DNA of 64,000 nucleotides, from assembly GCF_002735705.1 (NCBI RefSeq), contig NZ_PDZL01000008.1:186001-250000 (forward strand), read 5' to 3'. Positions within the stretch are counted from its first letter, which is position 1. The number at the start of each line of letters is the position of its first letter. The translations under genes were made by a program, and so were the position numbers. Below are positions 9,242-18,850 of the stretch, one piece after another. This stretch comes from Janthinobacterium sp. BJB426 (GTDB lineage Bacteria; Pseudomonadota; Gammaproteobacteria; Burkholderiales; Burkholderiaceae_D). The notes below the pieces were generated by a model. The model made no database searches, was not told the DNA's origin, and worked only from the letters and a program-made list of their open reading frames with translations.

Positions 9242-9580
9242 AAAGTTTTTGCAATATGCCCGGCGATGAAAAAAAGCCCCCTAGAATAGAGTCTCGATCA
9301 CGCAGCAACTGCAACACAGCGAATACCGCAGTACACCACATGCTTCTCCACTCGTAATAGACGCGCTTCCAGCGCGACACCGATAGGGGAACTCAGCGCA
9401 GCGAACGGCCTTCATGGTCCCTTCGCCCACCTTCCATCCGGCATGGCGCCGCGCCATCCGGACACCAGCCCGCCGCCTCACCGCGTGCGGGTTTTTCATA
9501 TGTCTTTCCGATTATTCGCAGTTCCTTCCCCAAGACCGCCGCTGGCGGTCTTTTTTTATCCCACGAAAGGTTTTACAACT
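9242..9580 (+). promoter_or_regulatory. 339-bp leader between regulators and tail genes, with intrinsic terminator
   Basis: No convincing gene. A -10-like TAGAAT (9282-9287) follows an A-rich stretch but lacks a good -35. The leader ends in an intrinsic terminator: AAGACCGCC (9532-9540), loop GCT, GGCGGTCTT (9544-9552), then a T run to 9557, only 24 bp before the tail tube ATG. A promoter, a long untranslated leader and a terminator just before the first structural gene is the organisation of a lambda-type late leader. Confidence 0.5.
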
Positions 9581-10786
9581 ATGGCATCGACAGCAAACGG
9601 CATCGACAGCTTGATCGTTATCAGCAAACAAAGCGCCGAAGGCAGCAAGGCCGCCGCCGGCGGCGGCCAGATTTATCCCCGCGTCACGGCCACCTTCGAC
9701 ACGGAAGCGGACAAATACGCGAGCGCCGAAATCGACGCCAGCCAGCAGCAGGGCGATACCCGCCTGGGCAACTTCCGCACCACGGGCGCCATCAAGGCCG
9801 AAGCAGCGTGCGGCACGTATGCGCCGCTGATGGCGGCGCTGCTGCGCCGCGACTTCACGGCGGGCGGCGTCGCTGCCGCGCAAACCACCATCGCGGCCGC
9901 CGCCTCCGGCCTGACCCGTAGCGCCGGCTCCTGGCTGGCGGAAGGTTTCCGCGCCGGCAGCGTTGTGCGCATTACCGGCATGACGGCGCCGGCCGCCGCC
10001 AACAACGCGAAGAACTTCTTCGTCACGTCGGTCACGGCCACCAACCTGAATGGCCAGTTCATGGACGGTACCGCCATGATCGTCAAGGCGGCTGGCGATT
10101 CGGTCGGCGTGGCGGCGGTCGGCAAGCGCAGCTTCACCCCGTTGACCGGTCATACCACCGACTGGTTCACGGCCGAAGTGCAGGATCCGAAGATCGGCGT
10201 GCACCGCAGCTTCGTCGATCAATTGGTCAGCAAGATGGATATCGCCGTGCAGCCGAACGGCATCACCAGCCTGGACTTCACCCTGATGGGCAAGGCGGAA
10301 GGTCCGACCACGGCCGCGCCTTATTTCCCCACGCCGCTGGCCGCGCCGGGCACCGGCAAATTCTCGGGCGCCACGGCCATGCTGTCGGTGAACGGCATCC
10401 CGTCGCAGATCTGCACCGGCATGTCCGTCTCGCTCGACGGCCAGGTCAAGGTCGATCCGGTGATCGGCTCGAAGTACGCCACGGCCGCATCGCGCGGCAA
10501 GGTGATGGGTTCGGGCCAGTTCACGGTGCTGCTGCAGGACGCTACCTATCTCGACTACTTCAAGTCCGAGACGGAAATCCCGCTGGCCTACGCCATGGCG
10601 TCGGGCACGGCGCCGACCGCTGACGTGCTGGCGCTGGCCATGGGCCGCATCAAGATCACCTCGGCCAAGATCGACGACGGCGAGAAAAACAAGATCGTCA
10701 CCTGCGCCTTCGACGTCCTGCGCTACAAGGGCACGGACGCGCAGCATGAAGCGACCACCTTGACCATCCAGGACAGCGCGCTGTAA
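9581..10786 (+). CDS. Major tail tube protein
   Basis: 401 residues from ATG 9581 (GAAAGG at 9565-9570); a longer in-frame ORF from 9443 runs through the terminator and is not credible. The sequence has the look of siphovirus tail tube proteins: a compact beta-rich first domain with ITGMTAPAAANNAKNFF, then SVNGIPSQICTGMSVSLDG and a C-terminal segment with ALAMGRIKITSAKIDDGEK. Its place just before the overlapping chaperone pair and the tape measure is the canonical position. It would polymerise as hexameric rings around the tape measure. Family assignment rests on order and composition rather than a diagnostic motif. Confidence 0.75.
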   Translation: MASTANGIDSLIVISKQSAEGSKAAAGGGQIYPRVTATFDTEADKYASAEIDASQQQGDTRLGNFRTTGAIKAEAACGTYAPLMAALLRRDFTAGGVAAAQTTIAAAASGLTRSAGSWLAEGFRAGSVVRITGMTAPAAANNAKNFFVTSVTATNLNGQFMDGTAMIVKAAGDSVGVAAVGKRSFTPLTGHTTDWFTAEVQDPKIGVHRSFVDQLVSKMDIAVQPNGITSLDFTLMGKAEGPTTAAPYFPTPLAAPGTGKFSGATAMLSVNGIPSQICTGMSVSLDGQVKVDPVIGSKYATAASRGKVMGSGQFTVLLQDATYLDYFKSETEIPLAYAMASGTAPTADVLALAMGRIKITSAKIDDGEKNKIVTCAFDVLRYKGTDAQHEATTLTIQDSAL

Positions 10787-10806
10787 GCGGCTAGCGCCTG
10801 CACCAG

Positions 10807-10831
10807 GGCCGCCTTCCTGGCGGCCTTTTTT
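10807..10831 (+). terminator. Intrinsic terminator between tail tube and tail chaperone genes
   Basis: GGCCGCC (10807-10813), loop TTCCT, GGCGGCC (10819-10825), then six T. It lies 21 bp after the tail tube stop and could reduce expression of the downstream chaperone relative to the abundant tube protein. Confidence 0.75.
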
Positions 10832-10860
10832 ACCTTTAATTCATCCAGAAAGCAGCACAC

Positions 10861-11304
10861 ATGAACAACGCACAAAAAATCCAGGCAGGTTTCGACATCG
10901 GCAACATCCACGCGGCGGCTACTCCCGTCACCTTCGACGTGCCTGTCATCTTCGACGCGGATGGCGAAGCGGTGGCCGGCCTGACCATCGTCGGCAAGAA
11001 CAGTGAGCAATATCGCGTCGCCAACAACGCCGTGCGCGCCGAAGGCTACAAGAAGTCGGCACGTCGCAAGACGGCCATCGACGCCTCCACCGACGAAGGC
11101 GCGGAACTGCTGGTGCAAGCCATTGACGGCAACCAGAAACGCCTGGCACTGGCCGTGGTCACGGGCTGGTATGGCTTCACGAGCAACGGCGCACCCGTGC
11201 CGCTCGATCCGGCGCTGCTGGAGGCGGCCTTTGAAAAATACCCGACCTGGCAGGAAAAAGTGACCACCGCGCTGGAAAACGAGTCGAATTTTTTGAAACT
11301 CTGA
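10861..11304 (+). CDS. Tail assembly chaperone (lambda gpG analogue)
   Basis: 147 residues, MNNAQKIQAGFDIG..., ending ESNFLKL. The protein is acidic with an N-terminal beta domain (ATPVTFDVPVIFDADGEAV). It lies between tail tube and tape measure genes, the place of gpG. The last codons contain the heptamer T-TTT-TTG at 11289-11295. Slipping back one base there joins it to the open frame 11295-11648, which has no usable start of its own. It should therefore be made as a short form and a longer frameshift fusion, as in lambda G/GT. Confidence 0.75.
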   Translation: MNNAQKIQAGFDIGNIHAAATPVTFDVPVIFDADGEAVAGLTIVGKNSEQYRVANNAVRAEGYKKSARRKTAIDASTDEGAELLVQAIDGNQKRLALAVVTGWYGFTSNGAPVPLDPALLEAAFEKYPTWQEKVTTALENESNFLKL

Positions 11305-11648
11305 CGGCCAGCCTGCTGCGCTACGCCGGGCACCAGTTCGAGCGCGGCGCGCGGGCGGCCGATGGCCATGCCAAGGGCGAGCATATCGACGCCGCCCGGC
11401 GCCATCCGCTGTACCGCGCACCGCCCGAGGAGGCGATGCCGCCAATGCCGTTCGAGCTGGCCCACGTGTGGGAATGGTTCGCGCAATTGAACCGCAAGCG
11501 GCAGAACGGCATGGCCGTCAACCCCATCGCCAGCACGGAAATCCTCGCCTGGCAGGCGCGCCACGCCATCGCCATCGAGCCGTTCGAGCACCAGTTGCTG
11601 GACCAGCTCGACGCGCTGTTTTTGTCGCACCAGCATGCGGCGGGCTGA
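11289..11648 (+). CDS. Tail chaperone T-domain, predicted product of -1 frameshift
   Basis: After a -1 slip at T-TTT-TTG (11289-11295) translation continues ETLTASLLRYAGHQF to TGA at 11646-11648, adding about 117 residues to the upstream protein. The frame opens only at 11235, has no good ribosome site, and its first ATG (11436) would discard the well-formed segment RYAGHQFERGARAADGHA. The sequence HVWEWFAQLNRKRQNG is protein-like with normal codon use. In siphoviruses the G-T fusion recruits tail tube subunits to the tape measure. The frameshift is inferred from geometry and reading frames. Confidence 0.68.
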   Translation, partial: FFETLTASLLRYAGHQFERGARAADGHAKGEHIDAARRHPLYRAPPEEAMPPMPFELAHVWEWFAQLNRKRQNGMAVNPIASTEILAWQARHAIAIEPFEHQLLDQLDALFLSHQHAAG

Positions 11649-11665
11649 CCCGAATTTTCCAACCC

Positions 11666-11688
11666 GGCCGCCATGCGCGGCCTTTTTT
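11666..11688 (+). terminator. Intrinsic terminator just before the tape measure gene
   Basis: GGCCGC (11666-11671), loop CATGC, GCGGCC (11677-11682), followed by six T. It ends 12 bp before the tape measure ATG, so transcription of the longest gene must read through it. Confidence 0.7.
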
Positions 11689-11699
11689 ATGGGCCAAAC

Positions 11700-14600
11700 A
11701 TGCCAGAGATAACGGAAATACTAATTGTTGTGAATACGGCGGAAGTGAGGGCGGGTACGCAGGCGGTAAACGACCTGGCCGCCGCCAGCGGCGAGGCTGG
11801 ACATCAAGTCCAGGATGCGAACACCAGGATGCGCGATTCCGAGCAAGTCATGCGTGCGCAGGCCGAAGCGGTACGCGCGGCGGCAGATGCATCCAGAGTC
11901 CTTGGTGACGAAAGCAGCGACGCTTCGGATGCCTTGTTCAAGGGTATGACCGCAGTCGAAGGCTTTGCAAGGGCGTCACTGAAGATTGGCGAAGGCGGCA
12001 TGAACGCCGACGTCGGGAAAATCAAGGATGGCCTGGGGGAGCTGGCGAATGTATCCGGCTTGACGGAATTGGCAGTCACGCGCCTGGGTGCTGGGCCTGT
12101 GCTGGCACTGCAAATGCTCGGGGAAGCTGCCGCATTCGCAGCGAATGCCTATGTGAAGGGACAACAGGAGTCGGATAATTTTGCCAGGGCGATGCAACTG
12201 ACAGGCAACGCGGCCGGCATCACGGAAGGGCAGTTCAATACCATGGTCAAGTCGGTTGCCGATCTTGAAAATGCCGGCATGGGCGAGGCGCGCGCAGCCT
12301 TACAAACGCTGCTGGAAACGGGAGAATTTACAGGCGAGGCCTTGTTGTCGGTTGGCGCCGCCGCGGTGGCCACGGCACAGATTACAAACAAGCCGGCAGG
12401 GGAGGTTGCCGCGAACTTTGCCACGATGGCTGGCGGTGTTGTCAACTGGGTCGATACCCATGCCGAGGTGTATCGAACGCTGGATGCCAGCCAGTACCAG
12501 CATATCAAGACGCTGGTGGAGGAAGGCAAGACCCAGGAAGCGATGATCGAAGTGGCGAACAATTACAACGACGTGCTGAAAAAGCGTGGCGAAAACCTGA
12601 GCATTGTTGGTACGGCGATGCGGGCTATTAAGACCCTCTGGTCGAATGGCGAAGATAGTGTCAATGGCATGGGCCGCACAACCATAGTGGAAGACCAGAT
12701 CAAGCAACTCGATCTGGAGGTCAATTCAGCCAAAGTTACCGGCCATGCCAGCATGGGTACGCATGAAGGCATGGGCATGAGCGGCAAGGAACTGCAGCGA
12801 TATCTTGAGCAGAGGGCAAAGGAACGGCAGGTACTGGTGACTAAGCTAGCCCAGGAGAACAGTGTTGCCGATGCACAGCGCGGGGTTCAAGAAAAAAATC
12901 ATGCTGAAAAACAGGCACAGAATGGTATCGACGCGATTAAGGCGCGTTATGCCAGGAGAGTTAACGAGGAGGCTGCAGCAATTGATCAATACAACAAAAA
13001 CGTTGCCACGCTAAAAGGAACGCCACTGGCGGTTCCCTTTGCTGAGCAGGAAAAGGTGCGTGCCAGTATTCATGCCGCATTCAAGGTTGCGCCACCTTCG
13101 CCAGCCTTTGGTTCTGACGATCGTGATGCAAAGCGTGCCGGGCAGTTGCAAGCCATTCAAAGTGAGTTGCGCTTGAAAACGGAGGGCTTTGAGCAGAGCG
13201 CCAAGCTCGATGAATTGTATCGCAAGGGGGGCACACTGAGCGACGAGCAATACTTTGAGCGTCGTCAAAACGCCATTCGCGAGCGGGGCAAGGCGGAAGC
13301 GGATGCCTACCAGAAGCAGATCGATGTGTTGAGCGCCTTTAAGGCGAAAACGCCGCAAGCTGTTCAGGAAAACAAGAACAAGATCGCCGAAGCTGGCGCC
13401 GCCAAAGAGCGAGTGGAACCGAAGGTGCAGGCCGAGTTGGCACAGGTGAATGAAATCGCACGTCAGCAGGCGGCCGAGACTCTGAAAAAACAGGAAGAGG
13501 ATGCGAAGGCGAAAAAGGACAAGAAGCGCGCCGATGCCAAGGCAGCCGACGAACAACAATGGAAAGATGCTGCCGATGGCGCCAAAGCCTTGGGCGATGC
13601 GCTGGAAAAGGCCTTCGGCAAGGTGGGTGGCACGATAGGCAAGGTGACTTCCGCGCTGGTTGACCACAAGAAGGCCCAGCAGGATATTCAACGGACCCTG
13701 GCGAATGCGAAGGAGGATGCGAAGGGGGACGAACCAGCGAAAATCGCTGCGAAATCGAAAGCGCAGCTTGATTCCACGCAGGCCCAGATGAAAGGTTACA
13801 GCGACATGGCTGGCGCGGCGGCAGGCTTCTTCGACGAGCAAAGTGCAGGCTACAAAGCCTTGACCACGGTATCGCAGGTGTTCCATGCGGCGGAAGTGGC
13901 CATGACTCTGGCCGAACTGGTGCCAAAGGGAATCAGCGCAGTGCTGAGCCAAGGATCGGGCGACCCTTATACCGCATTTGGCCGCATGGCGGCCATGGCG
14001 GCGATCGTGGCAGGCCTGGGCGTGGCGATTGGTGGTGGAGGCAGTGGTAATGTCGATGTCGCCAAGGAGCGCCAGAAGGCAAACGGCACCGGCACGGTGC
14101 TGGGTGACTCATCCGCCAAAAGCGATTCGATCGCGCGCAGCCTGGCCATCATGGAAAAAAATTCCGGGTTGGGCCTGGCGCATACCATTTCAATGGATAA
14201 CTCGCTGCGCAAGCTCGCTGCCGGTATCGGCAATCTGGCCAATCTGCTGGCACGCGAATCCGTGGCCACGGGAGCGGGCGGAGCTGCTGCAAGTGTGCAG
14301 ACCGGAACCAAGGTCCTGGGAGGCACGATGGGCGTTCTGGCGGGTACTTCTGCTGGTGGCTTGGGTGGTGCCATGCTGGGTACCTATCTGGGCATGGGCA
14401 TGGCGGCGATTGGTGGCCCCATCGGATTGGTGCTCGGCAGTGTGGTGGGCGCGGTGTTGGGCAGCGTTGTTTCCAAACTGTTCAATACCTCCAAGACGGT
14501 GGTCGATCAGGGGATTACGGGCAAGGCCATGAGCCTGGGCCAGATCGAGGATATCGGTTTTACCGCCCAATCGTATGCTGATGTCAATACCAAGAAGAAA

Positions 14601-16340
14601 GCATTGGGTTTTACCTATAGTAATAAGAACAAGACGGAGACGGCAGCAATGTCCGATGACGTCAATCAGCAGTTTACGATGATTATCGTCAGCATGGGCA
14701 ATGCCATTCGTGGCGCCGCCAACGTTATGGGCGTGGCTGGGGGCGATTTCAATGCGCGGATGGACAGCTTCAAGGTCGATCTGGGCAAGATCAGTTTGAA
14801 AGGACTCTCAGCTGAGGAACAGCAGAAAGCGCTGGAGACGGCATTTTCCGCGCTGGGTGACAAGATGGCTGATGCTGGCGTCGCCGGCTTGCGCGATTTC
14901 GCCAAGATAGGCGAAGGCGCGTTTGAAACACTAAACCGCATCGCCAATGATTTCCAGCAGGTCAGCGATGTCCTGTTTGTATTGGGAAAATCCTTCGGCG
15001 TCACGGGGATGGCAGCGGTAAAGCTGAGCGAAGACTTGATCGATACTGCCGGTGGCCTGGAAAAGTTGACCAGCAGCACCTCGTATTTTTACGAAAATTT
15101 CCTGACTGAAGCCGAAAGAATGGCGCCGATCACCAAGTCGGTGAATGACGCTATGGGCAAGTTGAGCTTGGGTGGCGTGACGACGATGGATGGCTTCAAG
15201 GCTGCCGTACTGTCCGCTGCTGATGGCGTGGCCATCGGAAAAGAAGGGTCGGCTGAATTGTATGTGGCCCTGTTGTCCTTGGCCGAGCCGTTCAAAAAGG
15301 CGGCCGACTATGCCGCCGATCTGGCCGCCGTCACGGGCGAACTGGCTGAAGTGAGCAAGACGGCCAGCGATATCGCCAGCGAACGGCGGGACTTACAACA
15401 GCAGTTGAATCAGCTGACGCAAAGCGAAGCGCAGTTGCTGGCTGCTCAACGCAGCAGCGTCGCCGAAGTCAATCGGGGGCTGTTCGACCAGATCCAGGCC
15501 GTCAAGGCGGTGACTAGTGCAAAGGATGCGCTGGCCAAGGCTTATGAAACGGAATCTGCGGCGGCCAAGTCGGCGCTGGAGAAGTCGAAATCGTGGGTGA
15601 CGACCTTGAACGGACTCAATGCCAGCATGGCGCTGGGCGCACAGTCGACGCTCACGCCGGAGCAAAAGTACGCCGAGGCGCGGGCGCAGTTCGAGAAGAC
15701 CCTGGCGGCCGCAAATGCCGGCGACACGACTGCGCAATCAGGATTGTCCGCCGCCGAGCAGGCGTTTCTGACGGCGTCGCAAGTGGTCAACGCCTCCGAC
15801 GCCCGCTATGCGGCCGATTACGCCCGCGTGGTGGAAGCGAACAAGGAAGCGTTGAAATGGGCGGCCGCGCAGGTCGACGTGCAGCAGGCCAGCCTGGATG
15901 CGCTCAATGCCCAGGTATCGGGCCTGATCACCATCAACGACAGCGTGCTGACGGTGGCACAGGCCATTGCCGGCCTGCGGGCGGCGATGGGCGGTGCGGC
16001 GGACCTGGGCGTGAAACTGAATAATCCTCCCGTGGTCGCTGCACTTGCCGCGATGACTTCTCCCGTGACAGCGGCGGTCTTCGACCCCGTGCGCTACTCG
16101 TCGGCGGCGAACGTCGGCTCCGACGTACTGGTGGCCGAAATCCGCGGCCTGCGCGAAGACAACCAGGCCATGCGCGTGGAGCTGGAAGGCTTGCGCGCCG
16201 ACCAGCGGGCGCAAACGGGCGCCACCATCCAGGCCACCTTTGAATCGAACGCCAACGCCGCCAGGACGGTGGTCGATGGCGTGGACAAATCGTCCCGGGC
16301 ATCCGCCTGGGCCAATGCAGTGAAAGGAGAATACGCATGA
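11700..16340 (+). CDS. Tail tape measure protein
   Basis: 1546 residues from ATG 11700 (MPEITEILIVVNTAEVRAG). The ORF could begin at 11673, but that start lies inside the preceding terminator. Long charged helical stretches (about residues 420-690) suit a coiled coil. Two hydrophobic, Gly/Ala-rich blocks at about 760-785 (MAAMAAIVAGLGVAIGGGG) and 868-930 resemble the membrane-active segments of tape measures, and a further coiled coil lies near 1220-1300. It sets tail length and fills the tail tube. Using the usual scale of about 0.15 nm per residue the tail would be roughly 230 nm. It overlaps the next gene by 4 bp. Confidence 0.88.
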   Translation: MPEITEILIVVNTAEVRAGTQAVNDLAAASGEAGHQVQDANTRMRDSEQVMRAQAEAVRAAADASRVLGDESSDASDALFKGMTAVEGFARASLKIGEGGMNADVGKIKDGLGELANVSGLTELAVTRLGAGPVLALQMLGEAAAFAANAYVKGQQESDNFARAMQLTGNAAGITEGQFNTMVKSVADLENAGMGEARAALQTLLETGEFTGEALLSVGAAAVATAQITNKPAGEVAANFATMAGGVVNWVDTHAEVYRTLDASQYQHIKTLVEEGKTQEAMIEVANNYNDVLKKRGENLSIVGTAMRAIKTLWSNGEDSVNGMGRTTIVEDQIKQLDLEVNSAKVTGHASMGTHEGMGMSGKELQRYLEQRAKERQVLVTKLAQENSVADAQRGVQEKNHAEKQAQNGIDAIKARYARRVNEEAAAIDQYNKNVATLKGTPLAVPFAEQEKVRASIHAAFKVAPPSPAFGSDDRDAKRAGQLQAIQSELRLKTEGFEQSAKLDELYRKGGTLSDEQYFERRQNAIRERGKAEADAYQKQIDVLSAFKAKTPQAVQENKNKIAEAGAAKERVEPKVQAELAQVNEIARQQAAETLKKQEEDAKAKKDKKRADAKAADEQQWKDAADGAKALGDALEKAFGKVGGTIGKVTSALVDHKKAQQDIQRTLANAKEDAKGDEPAKIAAKSKAQLDSTQAQMKGYSDMAGAAAGFFDEQSAGYKALTTVSQVFHAAEVAMTLAELVPKGISAVLSQGSGDPYTAFGRMAAMAAIVAGLGVAIGGGGSGNVDVAKERQKANGTGTVLGDSSAKSDSIARSLAIMEKNSGLGLAHTISMDNSLRKLAAGIGNLANLLARESVATGAGGAAASVQTGTKVLGGTMGVLAGTSAGGLGGAMLGTYLGMGMAAIGGPIGLVLGSVVGAVLGSVVSKLFNTSKTVVDQGITGKAMSLGQIEDIGFTAQSYADVNTKKKALGFTYSNKNKTETAAMSDDVNQQFTMIIVSMGNAIRGAANVMGVAGGDFNARMDSFKVDLGKISLKGLSAEEQQKALETAFSALGDKMADAGVAGLRDFAKIGEGAFETLNRIANDFQQVSDVLFVLGKSFGVTGMAAVKLSEDLIDTAGGLEKLTSSTSYFYENFLTEAERMAPITKSVNDAMGKLSLGGVTTMDGFKAAVLSAADGVAIGKEGSAELYVALLSLAEPFKKAADYAADLAAVTGELAEVSKTASDIASERRDLQQQLNQLTQSEAQLLAAQRSSVAEVNRGLFDQIQAVKAVTSAKDALAKAYETESAAAKSALEKSKSWVTTLNGLNASMALGAQSTLTPEQKYAEARAQFEKTLAAANAGDTTAQSGLSAAEQAFLTASQVVNASDARYAADYARVVEANKEALKWAAAQVDVQQASLDALNAQVSGLITINDSVLTVAQAIAGLRAAMGGAADLGVKLNNPPVVAALAAMTSPVTAAVFDPVRYSSAANVGSDVLVAEIRGLREDNQAMRVELEGLRADQRAQTGATIQATFESNANAARTVVDGVDKSSRASAWANAVKGEYA

Positions 16341-17806
16341 CCGATGCGCAATTTCAGGAATGGCTGCAAAGCCCGTCGGCCATCCGCATGGTGCTGATCG
16401 AGGCGCAGGTGAATGTGGCCGGCAGCGAGGTGACGCGATATATCGCTTCGCGGCCCTACGTGACCGGGCCGCTTGAGGTGCCGGCGAATACCGCGTACCA
16501 GCCGCTGGCCAAGGGCGGCCTGGCCTTCACGGAACAGGTCAGCCTGTCCGGCGAGGCGGGGTTGTCGGGCGGCGATATCGAACTTGATAACGCCGATGGC
16601 GCGCTCGATGGCTGGCTGGACGACGTTTGGATGAACCGGCCGCTCAAGGCCTGGGCCGGCGATGCATCGTGGCCACGCGCCGACTTCCGGCTGGTCTTCG
16701 ACGGCATCATCGCCGACGTGGCCAGTGCGGGGCGCGAGTCGGTCAACCTGGTACTGCGCGACAAGCTGCAGCGCCTGAATACGCCGATTTCCGAGGCGAA
16801 GCTGGGTGGCACGACGCCGAACAAGGACGCCATCCTGCCGATACCCTTCGGCGAGTGCCACAACGTGACGCCCTTGCTGACCAATCCCGCCACTTTGGAG
16901 TACGGTTTTCTTGGCGCGGTCGAATCGACGTTTGAAGTGCGCACCAACGGCAAGCCGATTGCTGTGGCCTTGAATGACCAGGCGGGTCGCTTCAACCTGA
17001 CTACCGATCCGTTTTCCACCACGATCACGGCCAGCGTGCAGGGTGACAAGGGCGGCGGCTATGCGCCGCGCATCGCGCCGCTGGTGCAGCGCATCGCCAC
17101 GGCCTATGGCAAGGCAGCCGACCGTTTTACCCTGGCTGACCTGGACTTGGACAACCTGACCGCTTTCGATGCGTCCCACCCGCAACCGGTGGGGTTGTAT
17201 GTAGCGGATCGCACGAACCAGGCGCAGGCGATTCAGCAACTGGCGGCCAGCGTGGGCGCCCAGGCGATCATGTCGCGCACCGGCCAGTTGCGCCTGGTGC
17301 AGATCGCGTTGCCGGCCGCCGGCGTGCCTGTGGCGATCGGTCCGGAGCAGATGCGCGAACGCTCGCTGCGTCCCGCGCAGCGTCTTCCGGTGACGGCCGC
17401 CGTGAAGATCGGCTTCGACCGGAACTGGACGCTGCAAGCCGCCCTGACGACCAGCATTCCGCCCGCGCATGCGGATTTGTATGCCACGGAATGGCTGACG
17501 GAGACGGTGGTCGACGCGGCGGTGCGCACGCGTTACCGCCTCTCCGACGACCCGGTGCAGATCGATACGTGCCTGAAGACGCGGGCCGATGCCCGCGCGG
17601 AAGCGCAGCGGCGCCTGGCCTTGAGCAAGGTACCGCGCACCATTTATGAATTTGATGGAGAACCCGAGATGATGATGCTGGAACTGGGGCAGCCCGTGCA
17701 ATTGCGCGCTGAACGCTTTGGCTTGCAGGACGGCGTGCCGGGCGTGGTGGTGATGCTGTCGCGTTTCTGGCTGACGGGCCGAGTGACGGTGGGGGTGCTG
17801 GCATGA
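16337..17806 (+). CDS. Phage tail tip/baseplate hub protein
   Basis: 489 residues, MTDAQFQEWLQSPSAIRMVL. It overlaps the tape measure end (ATGA at 16337-16340) and the next ORF (4 bp). The N-terminal half reads like a distal-tail or hub domain (GDIELDNADGALDGWLDDVW, VFDGIIADVASAGRESVN, LPIPFGECHNVTPLL), the second half like a hub extension. Its position immediately after the tape measure corresponds to the tail-tip genes of siphoviruses, so it should form part of the tail-tip adaptor to the fibres. No motif fixes the exact family. Confidence 0.65.
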   Translation: MTDAQFQEWLQSPSAIRMVLIEAQVNVAGSEVTRYIASRPYVTGPLEVPANTAYQPLAKGGLAFTEQVSLSGEAGLSGGDIELDNADGALDGWLDDVWMNRPLKAWAGDASWPRADFRLVFDGIIADVASAGRESVNLVLRDKLQRLNTPISEAKLGGTTPNKDAILPIPFGECHNVTPLLTNPATLEYGFLGAVESTFEVRTNGKPIAVALNDQAGRFNLTTDPFSTTITASVQGDKGGGYAPRIAPLVQRIATAYGKAADRFTLADLDLDNLTAFDASHPQPVGLYVADRTNQAQAIQQLAASVGAQAIMSRTGQLRLVQIALPAAGVPVAIGPEQMRERSLRPAQRLPVTAAVKIGFDRNWTLQAALTTSIPPAHADLYATEWLTETVVDAAVRTRYRLSDDPVQIDTCLKTRADARAEAQRRLALSKVPRTIYEFDGEPEMMMLELGQPVQLRAERFGLQDGVPGVVVMLSRFWLTGRVTVGVLA

Positions 17807-18849
17807 GCGCGATAGTGGGGGAACGCGACAGGCTGATCATGAATACCGTACCGCGCTTCGCGCCAGCCAACGACCGCGTGCTGCTGCTGGCTGCCACGGC
17901 ACAGGCGTTCAAGGTGGCGGCCACGACAATTGCCGCTCCTGCCAGCATCGATTTCACGGCAGGCCTGGTGAACATGCAGGGTCAGGTGGCTTTCACCGCC
18001 AGCAATGCCAGCGTGCTGACGCGCGTCGGCAACGTGGCCACGCTGGCGTATGCCGGTATGGTGGGCGACAGCGTGACGGTCACGGCCAGCATCGTGGCCG
18101 ACGGCCTGACTTACACAGCCAGCCAGACGGTCAGCAAGATTTTCGACGGCGTGACGGGAAACTCGGCACGGATCTGCTACAGCAAGACCAGTTTGCTGTC
18201 ACTGGCCAGCGCGCCAGCGACGCTCAGCACGCAGGGCGCAACATCCTATCCGCCGATTGATACCTGGGGCGCCGGCACGGTGTGGGAGGGTTCGCCGCCG
18301 CTGTTTGGCGCCGGCGAATCGCTGTACCGTTCGGACGGAGTTTTCAATCCGGCCAGCGGCACCACCAAGTGGTCGGCGCCGTATTTGAATGCGCTCAAGG
18401 TGGGGCAACTGAGCGCGATCAGTGCTGATCTTGGCAAGGTGACGGCAGGCGATATCTACAGCGCGACGCTGCATGGTGGCGCCGGGTATCCGACCAACAA
18501 CTACAGCTGGCCCAGTAATGGAGGCAGCGGCTTTCATTTGAGTTCCCAAGGGTTGCTTATTGGAAATATCAATGTGCCAGGTGGCTTTTTTCAGCTGTCG
18601 AGTACGGGCTATTTTGAGATGCCTGGACTTACTGTGACGCCTGGAGGGGCGGAAGTTGCTCCAATTGCAAGGTTTTCAGGTGAGCTGGTAGCGGCCAAAG
18701 GGTCTTTTAGAGGCGAGTTGGTGGCTGCTACCGGAACCTTTGGTCTGATTCGCAGTGCAACGAGCGGCCAGCGGACTGAATACGACAGTAACGGTATCCG
18801 TATTTATAACGCAGCAGGCAATTTAATTGTTAGATTGGGAGTGTGGTGA
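17803..18849 (+). CDS. Tail tip / central fibre-like protein
   Basis: 348 residues. The first 130 residues are Ig-like and Thr/Val/Ala-rich (SVTVTASIVADGLTYTASQT), and the next part resembles gpJ-type C-terminal regions, with APYLNALKVGQLSAISADLG and GSFRGELVAATGTFGLIRS, repeats typical of central tail fibres. It overlaps the preceding gene by 4 bp. GC content begins to fall after about 18530, where the variable receptor-binding cassette starts. Probable role: distal tail fibre shaft or host-contact protein. Confidence 0.6.
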   Translation: MSAIVGERDRLIMNTVPRFAPANDRVLLLAATAQAFKVAATTIAAPASIDFTAGLVNMQGQVAFTASNASVLTRVGNVATLAYAGMVGDSVTVTASIVADGLTYTASQTVSKIFDGVTGNSARICYSKTSLLSLASAPATLSTQGATSYPPIDTWGAGTVWEGSPPLFGAGESLYRSDGVFNPASGTTKWSAPYLNALKVGQLSAISADLGKVTAGDIYSATLHGGAGYPTNNYSWPSNGGSGFHLSSQGLLIGNINVPGGFFQLSSTGYFEMPGLTVTPGGAEVAPIARFSGELVAAKGSFRGELVAATGTFGLIRSATSGQRTEYDSNGIRIYNAAGNLIVRLGVW

Positions 18850-18850
18850 C

